A stretch of DNA of 64,000 bases from an uncultured Pelagibacteraceae bacterium (GCA_902618565.1 CACNAX010000003.1:1-64000); one strand, 5' to 3'. Shown: positions 11,104-21,905, counted from the stretch's first letter. A program made the numbers and translations. Notes: generated by a model from the sequence alone, not told the origin.

Positions 11104-13758
11104 GGTTTTTAGTTTTTCTAAAGCTTCATCGATTTTATTTGAGTCCTGGCCTCCAGCCTGTGCAAAGTCCTTACGACCTCCACCGCCCTTTCCACCAATA
11201 ATTTCAGATCCTAGTTTTGCAAATTTAATTGCATCGTATTTATTTGTTAAATTTTCTGTTACACCAACAGCAAGACCAACTTTCTCATCCTTATTTGCAA
11301 ATACTACTACTATTCCTTCACCCAATTCTTTTTTACCTGCATCAACAAGTTTTCTTAGGTCTTTTGGAGATAAATCCTGAACTTTTTGTAATCTAACTTG
11401 AGTGCCATTTATATTTTCATCTTTAATTATGTTTTTTGTTTTATCAGCTAAAACTGATTGAACATTTAATTGTTCTAATTGTTTATTAAGGTCTTTAATT
11501 AATCCTTTCGTATCTTTATTTTCTAGATTTGGTTTTCCGCCTAATTTAATAATTTGAGCAGACACCTCTTTAATATTGTCTTCATCCTTTTGTGCAGAAA
11601 AGTTTGACATTTTTTCCTTATTTTTTAAGAATATTTCGAGTTGTTTGTCCCTTAAAGCTTCAACCCTTCTAACTCCAGCGGCTATTGAGGATTGGCTAAC
11701 AGTTTTAAATTTTCCAATATCACCTGTATTTTTTACATGTGTTCCACCACATAATTCTGTTGAAAAGTAAGAGCTGTTTTCCGCGCCCATAGAAACTACT
11801 CTCACTTCTTCTCCATATTTTTCACCAAAAAAAGCTAAAGCACCTTTTTCAATGGCAGCTTTTGGTGTCATAATTCTTGTAGTTACATCAGTTTTGTTTT
11901 GTACGTATTCATTAACTAATTTATCGATAATTGTTAATTCATCCTCTGTAATTGGTTTCATATGACTAAAATCAAATCTTAGTCTATCAGGCGCAACTAA
12001 AGATCCTTTTTGCATAACGTGTTTTCCCAATGTTCTTCTCAAAGACTCATGTAATAAATGAGTTGCAGAATGATATGCCTTAAGATTGTTACGTCTTTCA
12101 ATATCTATTTTCATTTCTACAACGTCTTTAATCTTAATCTCACCAGATTTTAGAATTCCATGATGTATAAACAAATCTCCAAGTTTTTTTTGAGTATCTG
12201 TAACCTCAAATACTGAATTACCAGATACTATTGTTCCTTGATCTCCAACTTGTCCACCAGACTCTCCATAAAAAGGGGTTTGATTAGTAATAATTATCCC
12301 TTCCTCACCATTTGAAATATTTTGTGCTTCTTTATTATTTTTAATTATTGATAACACTACTCCTTCTGATTGGTTAAACTCATAACCAAGAAACTCTGTA
12401 GGTCCTATTTTATCTTTTATACCAAACCAGATTTCTTCTTCAGAGGCGTCTCCAGAACCTTTCCAGTTTTGTTTTGCAAGCTCTTTGCTCTTTTTCATTA
12501 ATTCATCAAATTTATTTTGATCAACGGTCAAAGATTTATTTTTTAAAATATCTTCTGTTAAGTCTAAAGGGAAACCATAAGTATCATATAATTTAAACGC
12601 TACATCACCTGGTAAAACTTTTTTTATTTTCGAAATTTCATCATTCAAAATTTTAATTCCTCTATCAAGTAATACTAAAAATTTTTCTTCTTCCATTTTT
12701 AATGTTTCTTTAATCAAAGTCTCTGATCTTTCTAATTCAGGATAATTTCCTTTCATTTCATCTTTCAATGTATCAAAGATTTTATTGAAGACTGGTTCTT
12801 TAGAACCTAGCAAATGAGAATGTCTCATTCCTCTTCTCATTATTCTTCTAAGAACATAACCTCTACCTTCATTTGAAGGTAATACTCCTTCTGCAAGAAG
12901 AAATGAGCTAGCTCTTAGATGATCTGCAATTACTCTAAAACTTGATAAATTATTTTCATCTTGTTGTACTTTTGTAAATTCAGAAATCGAACCAATTAAT
13001 TTTTTAAAATGATCTGTTTCGTAATTATCATGTGTGCCCTGAAGTAATGCTGCAATTCTCTCTAAACCCATTCCAGTATCTACAGAAGGTTTTGGAAGAT
13101 TAATTCTTTTATCTTTTGAAACTTGCTCAAATTGCATGAAGACTAAATTCCATATTTCAATATATCTATCGCCATCCTCATCTTTAGTTCCGGGTAAACC
13201 ACCTTTTAAATGATCTCCATGATCATAAAATATCTCTGAACAAGGTCCGCAAGGGCCCGTTTCGCCCATTGACCAAAAGTTATCTGAAGTTGCTATCCTA
13301 ATAATTCTATCGTCGGTAAAACCCGCTATTTTCTTCCAAAAATTGAAGGCTTCATCGTCTTCATGAAATACCGTTACATATAATCTATCTTTATTTAATC
13401 CAAAATCCTTAGTAATTAAATTCCAAGCAAGTTCAATTCCCCTTTCCTTGAAGTAATCTCCAAAAGAAAAATTTCCAAGCATTTCAAAAAATGTATGGTG
13501 TCTTGGAGTGTAGCCAACGTTTTCAAGATCGTTATGTTTACCTCCTGCTCTTACACATTTTTGAGAAGTTGTAGCTCTTTGATAATCCCTTTTTTCTAAT
13601 CCGGTAAAAACATTTTTAAACTGGACCATGCCTGAATTTGCAAACATTAATGTTGGATCATTATTTGGAACCAGATTGCTAGACTCAACTATCTTGTGGT
13701 CATTTTTTTCAAAATAATCTAAAAAAGTTGATCTAATCTCGTTTAATGTTTTTGCCAT
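11095..13758 (-). CDS. alaS: Alanyl-tRNA synthetase
   Basis: 887 aa, full-length AlaRS ([35 protein letters not shown]). Confidence 0.98.
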   Translation of the reverse strand: MAKTLNEIRSTFLDYFEKNDHKIVESSNLVPNNDPTLMFANSGMVQFKNVFTGLEKRDYQRATTSQKCVRAGGKHNDLENVGYTPRHHTFFEMLGNFSFGDYFKERGIELAWNLITKDFGLNKDRLYVTVFHEDDEAFNFWKKIAGFTDDRIIRIATSDNFWSMGETGPCGPCSEIFYDHGDHLKGGLPGTKDEDGDRYIEIWNLVFMQFEQVSKDKRINLPKPSVDTGMGLERIAALLQGTHDNYETDHFKKLIGSISEFTKVQQDENNLSSFRVIADHLRASSFLLAEGVLPSNEGRGYVLRRIMRRGMRHSHLLGSKEPVFNKIFDTLKDEMKGNYPELERSETLIKETLKMEEEKFLVLLDRGIKILNDEISKIKKVLPGDVAFKLYDTYGFPLDLTEDILKNKSLTVDQNKFDELMKKSKELAKQNWKGSGDASEEEIWFGIKDKIGPTEFLGYEFNQSEGVVLSIIKNNKEAQNISNGEEGIIITNQTPFYGESGGQVGDQGTIVSGNSVFEVTDTQKKLGDLFIHHGILKSGEIKIKDVVEMKIDIERRNNLKAYHSATHLLHESLRRTLGKHVMQKGSLVAPDRLRFDFSHMKPITEDELTIIDKLVNEYVQNKTDVTTRIMTPKAAIEKGALAFFGEKYGEEVRVVSMGAENSSYFSTELCGGTHVKNTGDIGKFKTVSQSSIAAGVRRVEALRDKQLEIFLKNKEKMSNFSAQKDEDNIKEVSAQIIKLGGKPNLENKDTKGLIKDLNKQLEQLNVQSVLADKTKNIIKDENINGTQVRLQKVQDLSPKDLRKLVDAGKKELGEGIVVVFANKDEKVGLAVGVTENLTNKYDAIKFAKLGSEIIGGKGGGGRKDFAQAGGQDSNKIDEALEKLKTLI

Positions 13759-13808
13759 ATTTTTCTTAAAATACAGCTTTTTCTATTGATGTCTACACCT
13801 CTGAAGGG

Positions 13809-13837
13809 AAAAAAGGCGCCCATTCGAGCGCCTTTTT
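13809..13837 (-). terminator. recA terminator
   Basis: AAAAAGGCGCTCGAATGGGCGCCTTTTTT on the minus strand, GGCGC/GCGCC stem. Confidence 0.85.
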
Positions 13838-13856
13838 AATAACTAAAAGTTATCTG

Positions 13857-14981
13857 CTAATTTTTTTTAGTAGGAACTTCTTCTTCTGTTTTTTGAGCCT
13901 CTACTTTTTCTTCGCTTAGTGGATTTCCTTCAATTTTCTTTGAGATCACACCAGCCTTTTCTCTGATTGCCATTTCAATTTCAGCAGCGGCTTTAGGATT
14001 TTGTTCAAGGTAAAGTTTAGCATTTTCTCTACCTTGACCAATTTTTTCACCCTTGTAAGCGTACCAAGCTCCAGATTTTTCTACGATATCTGCTTTGGCA
14101 CCTAGGTCTATTAGTTCCCCTACTTTACTAATTCCTTTTCCATACATTAAGTCAAACTCAACGACTTTAAATGGTGGAGCAACTTTATTTTTTACAACTT
14201 TAACTCTTGTTGTGTTACCGATAATATTATCTTTATCTTTGATTGCTCCAATTCTTCTAATGTCCATTCTAACTGATGAGTAGAATTTTAAAGAGTTTCC
14301 ACCTGATGTTGTTTCTGGACTTCCAAACATAACACCGATTTTCATTCTAATTTGGTTGATAAATATAACCATTGTATTAGTTCGTGAAATTGAGCCTGTT
14401 AATTTTCTCAATGCTTGAGACATCAGTCTAGCTTGCAAACCAACATGAGTATCACCCATATCACCTTCAATTTCAGCCCTTGGTGTTAATGCTGCAACTG
14501 AGTCCACAACAAGAACCGACATTGAGCCGGATTTAATTAGTGTATCAGTAATTTCTAAAGCTTGTTCACCTGTGTCTGGTTGAGAAATTAGTAACTCTTC
14601 AGTATTTACACCTAATTTCTTTGCATACACTGGATCTAAAGCATGTTCTGCATCAACGAAACCACAAATTCCACCTGCCTTCTGTGCTTCTGCAACTACT
14701 TGTAATGCTAAAGTAGTTTTTCCTGAAGACTCTGGCCCATAAATTTCAATAATTCTTCCTTTTGGTAATCCACCAATTCCTAAAGCAAGATCTAAGCTTA
14801 GAGATCCAGTTGAGATAGACTCAACATCCATGGCTTTTTGCTCACCAAGTTTCATTACTGAGCCTTTTCCGAAGCTATCTGTAATTTGGCTGATTGCTGC
14901 GTCTAATGCTTTATTTTTCTCTTTGTTTTCCAATTCTTTATCTTTTGCGGTTTTCACCACTTTTAGGTTATTTTTAGTCAT
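13857..14981 (-). CDS. recA: Recombinase RecA
   Basis: [30 protein letters not shown]. Confidence 0.98.
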   Translation of the reverse strand: MTKNNLKVVKTAKDKELENKEKNKALDAAISQITDSFGKGSVMKLGEQKAMDVESISTGSLSLDLALGIGGLPKGRIIEIYGPESSGKTTLALQVVAEAQKAGGICGFVDAEHALDPVYAKKLGVNTEELLISQPDTGEQALEITDTLIKSGSMSVLVVDSVAALTPRAEIEGDMGDTHVGLQARLMSQALRKLTGSISRTNTMVIFINQIRMKIGVMFGSPETTSGGNSLKFYSSVRMDIRRIGAIKDKDNIIGNTTRVKVVKNKVAPPFKVVEFDLMYGKGISKVGELIDLGAKADIVEKSGAWYAYKGEKIGQGRENAKLYLEQNPKAAAEIEMAIREKAGVISKKIEGNPLSEEKVEAQKTEEEVPTKKN

Positions 14982-15088
14982 TTTTTGCCTCTTTTTTTGC
15001 TTTTTTTAACACTCGAATCATAGATTTAAATGTACACATTTTGTTCTCATTGGCAATATATTTCTTGAAATAGCTTAAAATCGTTAAA

Positions 15089-16381
15089 TTACTTGAGTTT
15101 TAGGTATTCGCTATTCAATAAACCAATAGCTTTTAGAACATTGTATTGAGCTATTAGATTATTTCGCTCAGATTCTGCTAAGGAAATTTTTGCAGCCAAT
15201 AACAAAGAGTTTGATTGAATAACATCTAGCGTTGTTCTTGAACCTCTTTCATACTCTGCAGCTATTCCTTCGTTAGCAATTTTTGCTGCTCTAACTTGAG
15301 ATCGTACAGAATTTAAAAAACTTTTAGATGCTTCAAGATTTGACCAAGCACTTCCAACATTTTTTTCAGTTGTTTTTACCGCATCCTCAAATAATAAAAT
15401 TTTTCTAGTTTTTAGATTTGTATTCTTGTTTATTTTTGCACGTTTACTTCCACCTGAATAAAATGGCCAGCTTATTGTTGCTTTAAGAGTATCTTTTTCT
15501 CTTTGATCATAAGTTGAACTAAAATCCTCAGCATAAGATCTTTCTAAAGATAAAGATGCGGTTGGTTTTAAGTCACTCTCTGCGATAGCAATATCCATTT
15601 CAGATTGATTTAATTCTATTTTAGCAATCATTATATCTGGATTGTTCTCTCTTGCTAAATTGATTGCTGAGCTAAGTTCGCTTGGAATACTTACAATTGC
15701 TCTATTTGTCTTTTTTAATTCATTGGTATTTAAAAGTTTACCAATAATATTTTCGTAATTTAATTTATTAATCATTAATTCGCTTCTTGCTTGAGTTAGC
15801 TGAGCACTTGCTCCTGCAAGAGAAGATTCAGTTTGTGATAAATCTGCAGTTTTTATTTGCCCTCTATCTAATCTAACTTTATCATTTTCAAGCTGTTTAA
15901 TAAGTAAATTTAAATTTTGTCTATTAATCGAAACTTTTTCTCTTGATAAAATTACAGATGTAAAAGCTTCTATGGCACTGTAGAGAACATCCTGTTCTTT
16001 TTTAAATAATTTTGCTTTTGAAAGTTCTAAACCTATTAAATTTTTTTCATAATTAAGGTCTCTTCCAAAATCCAATAAGGTTTGTTCTAATTTTATGGAT
16101 GTTGTGAATGGATCAGAATCGCTAATTGTTGCATCACCACCAGTCTGATTTGTAAGTTTATTTGTTTCTTCAATGCTCTTAGACCCACTTAAACTCAAGG
16201 AAGGCATATAATCCGCTTTAGAAATATTTAGATCTTCCTCTGATGCTTTTATATTTTCTCTCTCAGCATTTAATTGTTTATTATTGTTATAAGTTTCGTT
16301 TAGTGCTTCATATAATGTGACAGCTAGCGATTGAGCTGTTAACCAAAAAAAACTAAAAATTATTATTATTATTTTTTTCAT
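15089..16381 (-). CDS. tolC: TolC-family outer membrane efflux protein
   Basis: Signal peptide, coiled-coil TolC repeats, GSRTTLDVIQSN. Confidence 0.85.
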   Translation of the reverse strand: MKKIIIIIFSFFWLTAQSLAVTLYEALNETYNNNKQLNAERENIKASEEDLNISKADYMPSLSLSGSKSIEETNKLTNQTGGDATISDSDPFTTSIKLEQTLLDFGRDLNYEKNLIGLELSKAKLFKKEQDVLYSAIEAFTSVILSREKVSINRQNLNLLIKQLENDKVRLDRGQIKTADLSQTESSLAGASAQLTQARSELMINKLNYENIIGKLLNTNELKKTNRAIVSIPSELSSAINLARENNPDIMIAKIELNQSEMDIAIAESDLKPTASLSLERSYAEDFSSTYDQREKDTLKATISWPFYSGGSKRAKINKNTNLKTRKILLFEDAVKTTEKNVGSAWSNLEASKSFLNSVRSQVRAAKIANEGIAAEYERGSRTTLDVIQSNSLLLAAKISLAESERNNLIAQYNVLKAIGLLNSEYLKLK

Positions 16382-17307
16382 TAATTGTACTTTACAGAAT
16401 TAATTTGATGATTAGAATTTAATTTAATGACTATAGATGCGTATTTTGGCGCATATTTAAACATATTCTGTGTAATTCTCTGGTAAGTTTGCATAAAGTT
16501 TAAAACTTCCTTTTTTGTCATAATTTTTTGTTTTGTTTTTTTATTCTTATTTTTTAATTTAAGTTTTTTTTCCTGAATAACTCTCCACTTTTGTAATAAA
16601 CTAAAATTTTCTGCCCTTAAAAATAATAAACAATCGAGCTTACTATAAAGTTTTTTATATCCTTTTTTTAGCTGGTCATTAACGTGTTTTCTCCAGATTA
16701 ATTTATTATCATCATTTTTTTCCATCATATTAACACTTTTTTTTAATGTTTTTAATCTTTCAGGTCTTGCTCCAACACACCAACCTTCAAAAATGATTAC
16801 ATCTGGTCTTCCATTTACTTTGTACCAATTTTTTTTTGAAAGTCTGTCATCAATTGCCTTATCGAACTTGGGTAATATAATTGATCTAAATTTTCCAGAA
16901 TTTGCTTTTTTAATAAAACTAGACATATAACTTATATCATGAGTTCCTGGAACACCTCTTGTTAATAATAATGGATGAATTTTCTTGGATAATTTTATTC
17001 TGTCTTTCTTGGTTTTGTAAATATCGTCAATTGATATTTTGAAAACACTTAACTTGAAATATTTTTTTAAAATTATCATTAAGATAGAACTTATAGTAGT
17101 TTTTCCAGTTCCCTGTCCTCCTGTTAAACCAACAATATAAGGTTTCTTAAAATTTGTTTTTTTTGCAATCCAGAAACTCATTGGGACAAGATAATGTTTT
17201 AACATCTTGTCTTTGTTTTTAAATTTATCGGAAGATGTTTCTTGTGTTTTAATAAACTTATAACAATCTTTTTTTACTTTATTTAAACAATCCTCAACTA
17301 AATTCAT
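16381..17307 (-). CDS. D-glycerate 3-kinase-like P-loop kinase
   Basis: GLTGGQGTGKTT Walker A; VIIFEGWCVGARPE. Confidence 0.8.
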   Translation of the reverse strand: MNLVEDCLNKVKKDCYKFIKTQETSSDKFKNKDKMLKHYLVPMSFWIAKKTNFKKPYIVGLTGGQGTGKTTISSILMIILKKYFKLSVFKISIDDIYKTKKDRIKLSKKIHPLLLTRGVPGTHDISYMSSFIKKANSGKFRSIILPKFDKAIDDRLSKKNWYKVNGRPDVIIFEGWCVGARPERLKTLKKSVNMMEKNDDNKLIWRKHVNDQLKKGYKKLYSKLDCLLFLRAENFSLLQKWRVIQEKKLKLKNKNKKTKQKIMTKKEVLNFMQTYQRITQNMFKYAPKYASIVIKLNSNHQINSVKYN

Positions 17308-17313
17308 TTAATT

Positions 17314-17676
17314 TTATTTTTTGTCAAGCGGATGATTGTTACCGTCATTAATTAAAACATCTTTATATTCGAAAGGATCAACTCCCTCAACGCATGCAAT
17401 ATTTATCATATGTAATTTTGGATTACTTCTTGGTCTTGTATGTGTAAAAATTCCACAGATAGAGCAAAAATAATGTTTAGCTGTGTTAGTATAAAATTGA
17501 TATAAAGTTAACTTTTCTTCTCCTTTAGTAATCTTCATATCATTTTCTCCAATCGGAGACATAACATAGCCCTTTCTTTTACATACAGAACAATTGCATC
17601 TTAAAACTTTTTCAAATTTATCTGGAACATTAACCTCTGCTTCAACCGCACCACAATGACATGTTAGTTTTTTCAT
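17314..17676 (-). CDS. GFA (glutathione-dependent formaldehyde-activating) family protein
   Basis: CHCGAVEAEV, CNCSVCKRKG, CSICGIFTHTRPRSNP zinc-binding pattern. Confidence 0.88.
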   Translation of the reverse strand: MKKLTCHCGAVEAEVNVPDKFEKVLRCNCSVCKRKGYVMSPIGENDMKITKGEEKLTLYQFYTNTAKHYFCSICGIFTHTRPRSNPKLHMINIACVEGVDPFEYKDVLINDGNNHPLDKK

Positions 17677-17841
17677 TTTTTATCCTTTAAATTTTTTGAT
17701 AATTTTTTGTATTTAAACTTTTAACTCATATTTTCATAAACTATAACTTGTTAAAGTTATCCACAGTCATACTAAATCTTGTTTCGATGTTCTCGTTTTG
17801 ATTCACTTTTGATTCACTTACAGACTCAAAATACAACCTAA

Positions 17842-17870
17842 TTGACACTATTGTATAACTCATGTACTAA
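17842..17870 (+). promoter_or_regulatory. Candidate umuDC promoter
   Basis: TTGACA (17842-17847), 17-nt spacer, TACTAA (17865-17870). Confidence 0.5.
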
Positions 17871-17873
17871 TAA

Positions 17874-17888
17874 GAACAAAACAAGAAC
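17874..17888 (+). promoter_or_regulatory. Alphaproteobacterial-type LexA/SOS box
   Basis: Perfect GAAC-AAAACAA-GAAC (GAACN7GAAC), 4 nt before the umuD ATG. Confidence 0.75.
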
Positions 17889-17892
17889 ACTT

Positions 17893-18288
17893 ATGAAGCT
17901 AACAATACCTTATTATTTACATAAAGCAGGAGCTGGTTTTCCTTCCCCTGCAACTGACTACATAGAAGAAGATATAGATTTAAACGTACATCTAATCAAA
18001 AATGTTCCAGCAACTTTCATCATAAGAGTTCAAGGAAAATCAATGGTGGATGTTGGAATAAATGATGGTGATTTATTAGTTGTAGACAAAAGCTTAACTC
18101 CAAAAAATTTTTCAACTGTCATAGCAAATGTTCACGATGAACTCGTTGTTAAAACTTTAGTTAAAGAAAAAGATAAACAATTTTTAACGTCAGGATCTAA
18201 AGAATTTTCTGATCGAATTTTAATTAATGAAGAACAAGATATTTTTATTTGGGGAGTAGTCACCTATGTCATACATTCAGTACACTAA
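17893..18288 (+). CDS. umuD: UmuD-like S24 peptidase, translesion polymerase subunit
   Basis: AGAGFPSPATDY cleavage-site region; VQGKSMVDVGINDGDLLVVDK (S24 serine). ATG 17893 preferred over the track TTG at 17842, which is the -35 box. Confidence 0.9.
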   Translation: MKLTIPYYLHKAGAGFPSPATDYIEEDIDLNVHLIKNVPATFIIRVQGKSMVDVGINDGDLLVVDKSLTPKNFSTVIANVHDELVVKTLVKEKDKQFLTSGSKEFSDRILINEEQDIFIWGVVTYVIHSVH

Positions 18289-19543
18289 AAAATTAGCACT
18301 AGTTGACTGTAATTCTTTCTATGTTTCTTGTGAAAGACTATTTAATCCAAAAATAAGGAAAAAACCTGTTGTAGTTTTATCTAATAATGATGGCTGTATA
18401 GTTTCACGATCCACTGAAGCAAAAGCCTTAGGGATTAAAATGGGTGAACCTTACTTTAAAGCAAAAGATATTATTATCAAAAATGATGTACAAGTATTCT
18501 CATCAAATTATTCTTTGTATGGAGATTTATCTAGAAGAGTAATGAGAACTTTAAAAAGATTTAACTCTGATATTGAAGTTTATTCAATTGATGAAGCATT
18601 TATGGATTTATCAAATTTTTCTGACAATGAAGTAGAGCAAGTTGGAAGAGAAATTAGAGAAACAGTTTTAAAGTGGACTGGTATTCCAACCAGTATAGGA
18701 ATAGCTAAAACTAAAACTTTAAGCAAAGTTGCAAATCATATAGCTAAGAAAAAACAATCAGGTGTTACAAGTTTAATTGGAATAGAAAATCTCGATCCTA
18801 TTCTTGAAAAAATTGATATTAACGATGTTTGGGGTGTTGGAAGACAGATGACAAAGTTTTATCAAAAAAATGGAATTTATAATGCTAAACAATTAAAAAA
18901 TAAATCAAACACCTGGATTAAAAAATCCTCAAATGTTCTAAGTTCAAGAACAGCAATGGAACTTAGAGGTGTACCTTGTATTGATTTGGAAAAAACTGCA
19001 TCAAAAAGAAAAAGCTGTGTAGTATCAAGATCATTTGGAAAAAGAATAGAAAAATTCCAAGAACTTGAAGAAGCTGTTGCTAGTTATTGTTTAAATGCAT
19101 CAGAAAAGATAAGATCTGAAAACCTTGTTGCAAAAGCTGTTATGGTATTTGTTAGAACAAGTCCTTTTCAAAAACAATTTGGTTTTTATTCAAACTCCAG
19201 AACTGTTGATTTTCCTATAGCAACTAACAATAGTATAGAGATCGTAAAAAATGCTTTATCTGTCTTAAAAGTAATCTTTAGAAAAGGACACCGTTATCAA
19301 AAAGCAGGAGTGATGCTAACTGGATTAACAGATGCTGAAAATAATGAAAACTTATTTTCATCTGCAAAAGATGAGAGAATTAATAGACTTATGAGATCAA
19401 TTGATAATACAAACTATAGGTATGGAAGATCGACATTAAGTCTCGCAAGTGCTGGTGTTAGAAAGTCCTGGAGTATGAAAAGAGATTATAACTCAAAAAT
19501 AGATACAGCAGACTTTTATTGTTTGCCGACGATTAGGGCTTGA
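18266..19543 (+). CDS. umuC: DNA polymerase V catalytic subunit UmuC
   Basis: ALVDCNSFYVSCERLF, EVYSIDEAFMDLS Y-family motifs. Confidence 0.95.
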   Translation: MSYIQYTKKLALVDCNSFYVSCERLFNPKIRKKPVVVLSNNDGCIVSRSTEAKALGIKMGEPYFKAKDIIIKNDVQVFSSNYSLYGDLSRRVMRTLKRFNSDIEVYSIDEAFMDLSNFSDNEVEQVGREIRETVLKWTGIPTSIGIAKTKTLSKVANHIAKKKQSGVTSLIGIENLDPILEKIDINDVWGVGRQMTKFYQKNGIYNAKQLKNKSNTWIKKSSNVLSSRTAMELRGVPCIDLEKTASKRKSCVVSRSFGKRIEKFQELEEAVASYCLNASEKIRSENLVAKAVMVFVRTSPFQKQFGFYSNSRTVDFPIATNNSIEIVKNALSVLKVIFRKGHRYQKAGVMLTGLTDAENNENLFSSAKDERINRLMRSIDNTNYRYGRSTLSLASAGVRKSWSMKRDYNSKIDTADFYCLPTIRA

Positions 19544-19547
19544 AAAA

Positions 19548-20417
19548 TTATTTTATAACATCAATACTTTCAATATTACTAAGAGAATTGTTTAATTCCT
19601 CTAAATTTTCCCGTCTTCCAATCATTACAACTGAAATACCAAAAGTAACAACTAAAGCTAATGGGATAGCTGTAACAAAACTTATGTAATCAGCCATTAA
19701 GATTAAATAAATAGCATAAAATAAAATTGATCGGATGATAACTGTTGATTTAAAAACAGCCATGATTGCTAAAGAATGCTTAATTAAATTTTTAAAACTC
19801 ATTTTTGAAGGACCAAAATATCTTGTCCCTCTTATAGATGGAGAGGAAGATCTGTCCTTTTCTAATTTTGCCAATGCTCCAGAAAAGCTGCACCAAGTAG
19901 ATTTATCGTTTATTAATTTCTCAACAGTTGACTTTGGAAGACACGTATAATTTCCAAATTTTATCGAATGACCAGTAAATACATAAGTTATAATTTTATG
20001 TAAATGGTAACAAGTTTTAAAAATGAAATTTTCAGATCTTTTTACTCTTTCTCCAACAATTGGTTTTCCTTCGTCATATTTTATGTATTCTAGAAAACTT
20101 TTGATTTCTTCAGGTCTATCTTCACCATCAGAATCCATAGGAATTACATAATCAAATTCTTTATTTTGAAATATATGTTTAAGTCCTGTTGCAATACATC
20201 TTCCATGTCCTTGATTGTTTTTAATATTTAAAATTTCTATCGATGATAAATTTTCTGTACTGGAAATAGTGGTAGGTTTTTCCTCAGTTGATGCATCATT
20301 GACAATGACAAGAGAAAATTCTGTATCTAAGTCTTTTACAATTGTATTTATTTCTTCAATTAATTTTGAAGCTGATTTCCAGTCATTGTAAACTGGTGTT
20401 AAAATAGTAATTTTCAT
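19548..20417 (-). CDS. GT2 family glycosyltransferase with C-terminal TM segments
   Basis: MKITILTPVYNDWKSASKLI, VIPMDSDGEDRPEE (DxD), C-terminal hydrophobic helices. Confidence 0.85.
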   Translation of the reverse strand: MKITILTPVYNDWKSASKLIEEINTIVKDLDTEFSLVIVNDASTEEKPTTISSTENLSSIEILNIKNNQGHGRCIATGLKHIFQNKEFDYVIPMDSDGEDRPEEIKSFLEYIKYDEGKPIVGERVKRSENFIFKTCYHLHKIITYVFTGHSIKFGNYTCLPKSTVEKLINDKSTWCSFSGALAKLEKDRSSSPSIRGTRYFGPSKMSFKNLIKHSLAIMAVFKSTVIIRSILFYAIYLILMADYISFVTAIPLALVVTFGISVVMIGRRENLEELNNSLSNIESIDVIK

Positions 20418-20421
20418 TTAT

Positions 20422-20526
20422 TTAACTTGCAAGCAACCTCAGTAATGAGGCTACAATTCCATGTCCAGACAGCTCTATTATTACAACAATAAAGACGATG
20501 AAAAGTATGTTTTTATTGAATTTCAT
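20422..20526 (-). CDS. Predicted 34-aa single-TM membrane microprotein (not in ORF track)
   Basis: Manual translation: MKFNKNILFIVFIVVIIELSGHGIVASLLRLLAS*; 2 nt after the upstream stop and 4 nt before the downstream ATG. Confidence 0.6.
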   Translation of the reverse strand: MKFNKNILFIVFIVVIIELSGHGIVASLLRLLAS

Positions 20527-20528
20527 AT

Positions 20529-21884
20529 CTAAGACCCAACACAAATCTTATCAATACACATATATTTATCAAATGAATTCAATTTTTGCTTTGTAACAAA
20601 ACCTTTCCAAATAGGCCTTGAATTAATGTGATATGATAAATTTCCAGCTGCCCATTCATCACCAAGCACATATTTAATAGGTTCATCATGTTGCTCATGC
20701 CATGCCATTTGAACTTTTATCGCTATATCTTTTCCAGGATAATCAGTTCTTTTATCAGTCTTAGAAATGGAGACATAACCATACAAAATTGGAGATAATA
20801 AAAATAAAAATATAAATACTATTAAAAAGGAATTTAGTTTCTTAATATTTATTTGATCTTTCAAAAGGTAAATTATCAAAGTTCCAAAAAATAAGTAAAA
20901 AGGGGTCATCCACATAGTTCTAATTTTTGATCCAGTTATTAGCGCTGTCATAAAAACCAGAATAATTGGGACTAAATTAATAAATATTAAAAATAAAAGT
21001 TTTTCATCTTTTAAATTTAATTTTTTAGGAATTTTTTTTATGAGTAGCCAGACTAAAATTAAAAATGGTATTAAAATACCAATTTGTTTAAATGTGAATA
21101 TCAATGGATATTTAAGATGATTTATTATCTGTCCTTCATCCAAACCTGCACGAGCAAAACCATATTTAATTGTAATAAAATCATTATTGAATAACCAAAT
21201 TATATGCGGAATTAAAATTACAAAAAATACTTCTAAAGAAACTAAATACTTAAAATCAAACTTTTTTGATTTTTTAAAAAATATTAAATATGCAAACAAT
21301 AAATCTATTGCGACTAATAAATAAATAAATAGATACTTAGATAGAATTCCAAACGCTGCTGCAGCTCCTAATAAGATACAATCATGAAGCTCAATTTTTT
21401 TACTAATATATATTTTCCAAGTGTAATAAACGGTTAAACACCAAAAAGGTAATTGGCAAACATTTACATTAAACTCTGGAGTTGTGAAATTATAGAAGTA
21501 TATCCCTTCTATAAGAAAAACTGATAACAAACTCAAAGTGCCATCATTAAGAATTTCCTTTGATAATTTAAAAATAATGAAAAAAGATATCACTACAAAA
21601 ATTTGACTTAAAAAATAATAAGCCCAATCTTGTGGTCCAAATATTTGAAAAAAAACTTCTGAAAAAAACGCACTTAATGGAGGATGTTTATTAAATCCCC
21701 AATCTAAATTACTACCCCAAGCCAAAGCTTCAATTGTATCCAAAGGTAAATTTTGGTTTGTGATAGTTGGAACAACTGTCCATAGAATTAAGTGAGTCGT
21801 TACAAAAATATAAAAAATATTATTTATATTTCTTTTGTTTAAGGCCATTTTCATCAATCTATATGAATAAACCGTTCTTGACAC
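20529..21884 (-). CDS. GT39/ArnT-like polytopic glycosyltransferase; true start probably internal (MKMALNKRN or MALNKRN)
   Basis: ~10 TM; WGSNLDWGFNKHPPLSAFFSEVFFQIFG (first-loop D, HPP motif). Confidence 0.8.
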   Translation of the reverse strand: MSRTVYSYRLMKMALNKRNINNIFYIFVTTHLILWTVVPTITNQNLPLDTIEALAWGSNLDWGFNKHPPLSAFFSEVFFQIFGPQDWAYYFLSQIFVVISFFIIFKLSKEILNDGTLSLLSVFLIEGIYFYNFTTPEFNVNVCQLPFWCLTVYYTWKIYISKKIELHDCILLGAAAAFGILSKYLFIYLLVAIDLLFAYLIFFKKSKKFDFKYLVSLEVFFVILIPHIIWLFNNDFITIKYGFARAGLDEGQIINHLKYPLIFTFKQIGILIPFLILVWLLIKKIPKKLNLKDEKLLFLIFINLVPIILVFMTALITGSKIRTMWMTPFYLFFGTLIIYLLKDQINIKKLNSFLIVFIFLFLLSPILYGYVSISKTDKRTDYPGKDIAIKVQMAWHEQHDEPIKYVLGDEWAAGNLSYHINSRPIWKGFVTKQKLNSFDKYMCIDKICVGS

Positions 21885-21905
21885 TCATTTATTCATGAAT
21901 ATATT
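21878..21905 (+). promoter_or_regulatory. Candidate dksA promoter
   Basis: TTGACA (21878-21883), 16-nt spacer, TATATT (21900-21905). Confidence 0.5.

Noticed and set aside
17842-17892. Upstream TTG start extending UmuD
   Set aside because: The extension (MTLLYNSCTNKNKTRT) spans the predicted promoter and SOS box; ATG 17893 is a better start.
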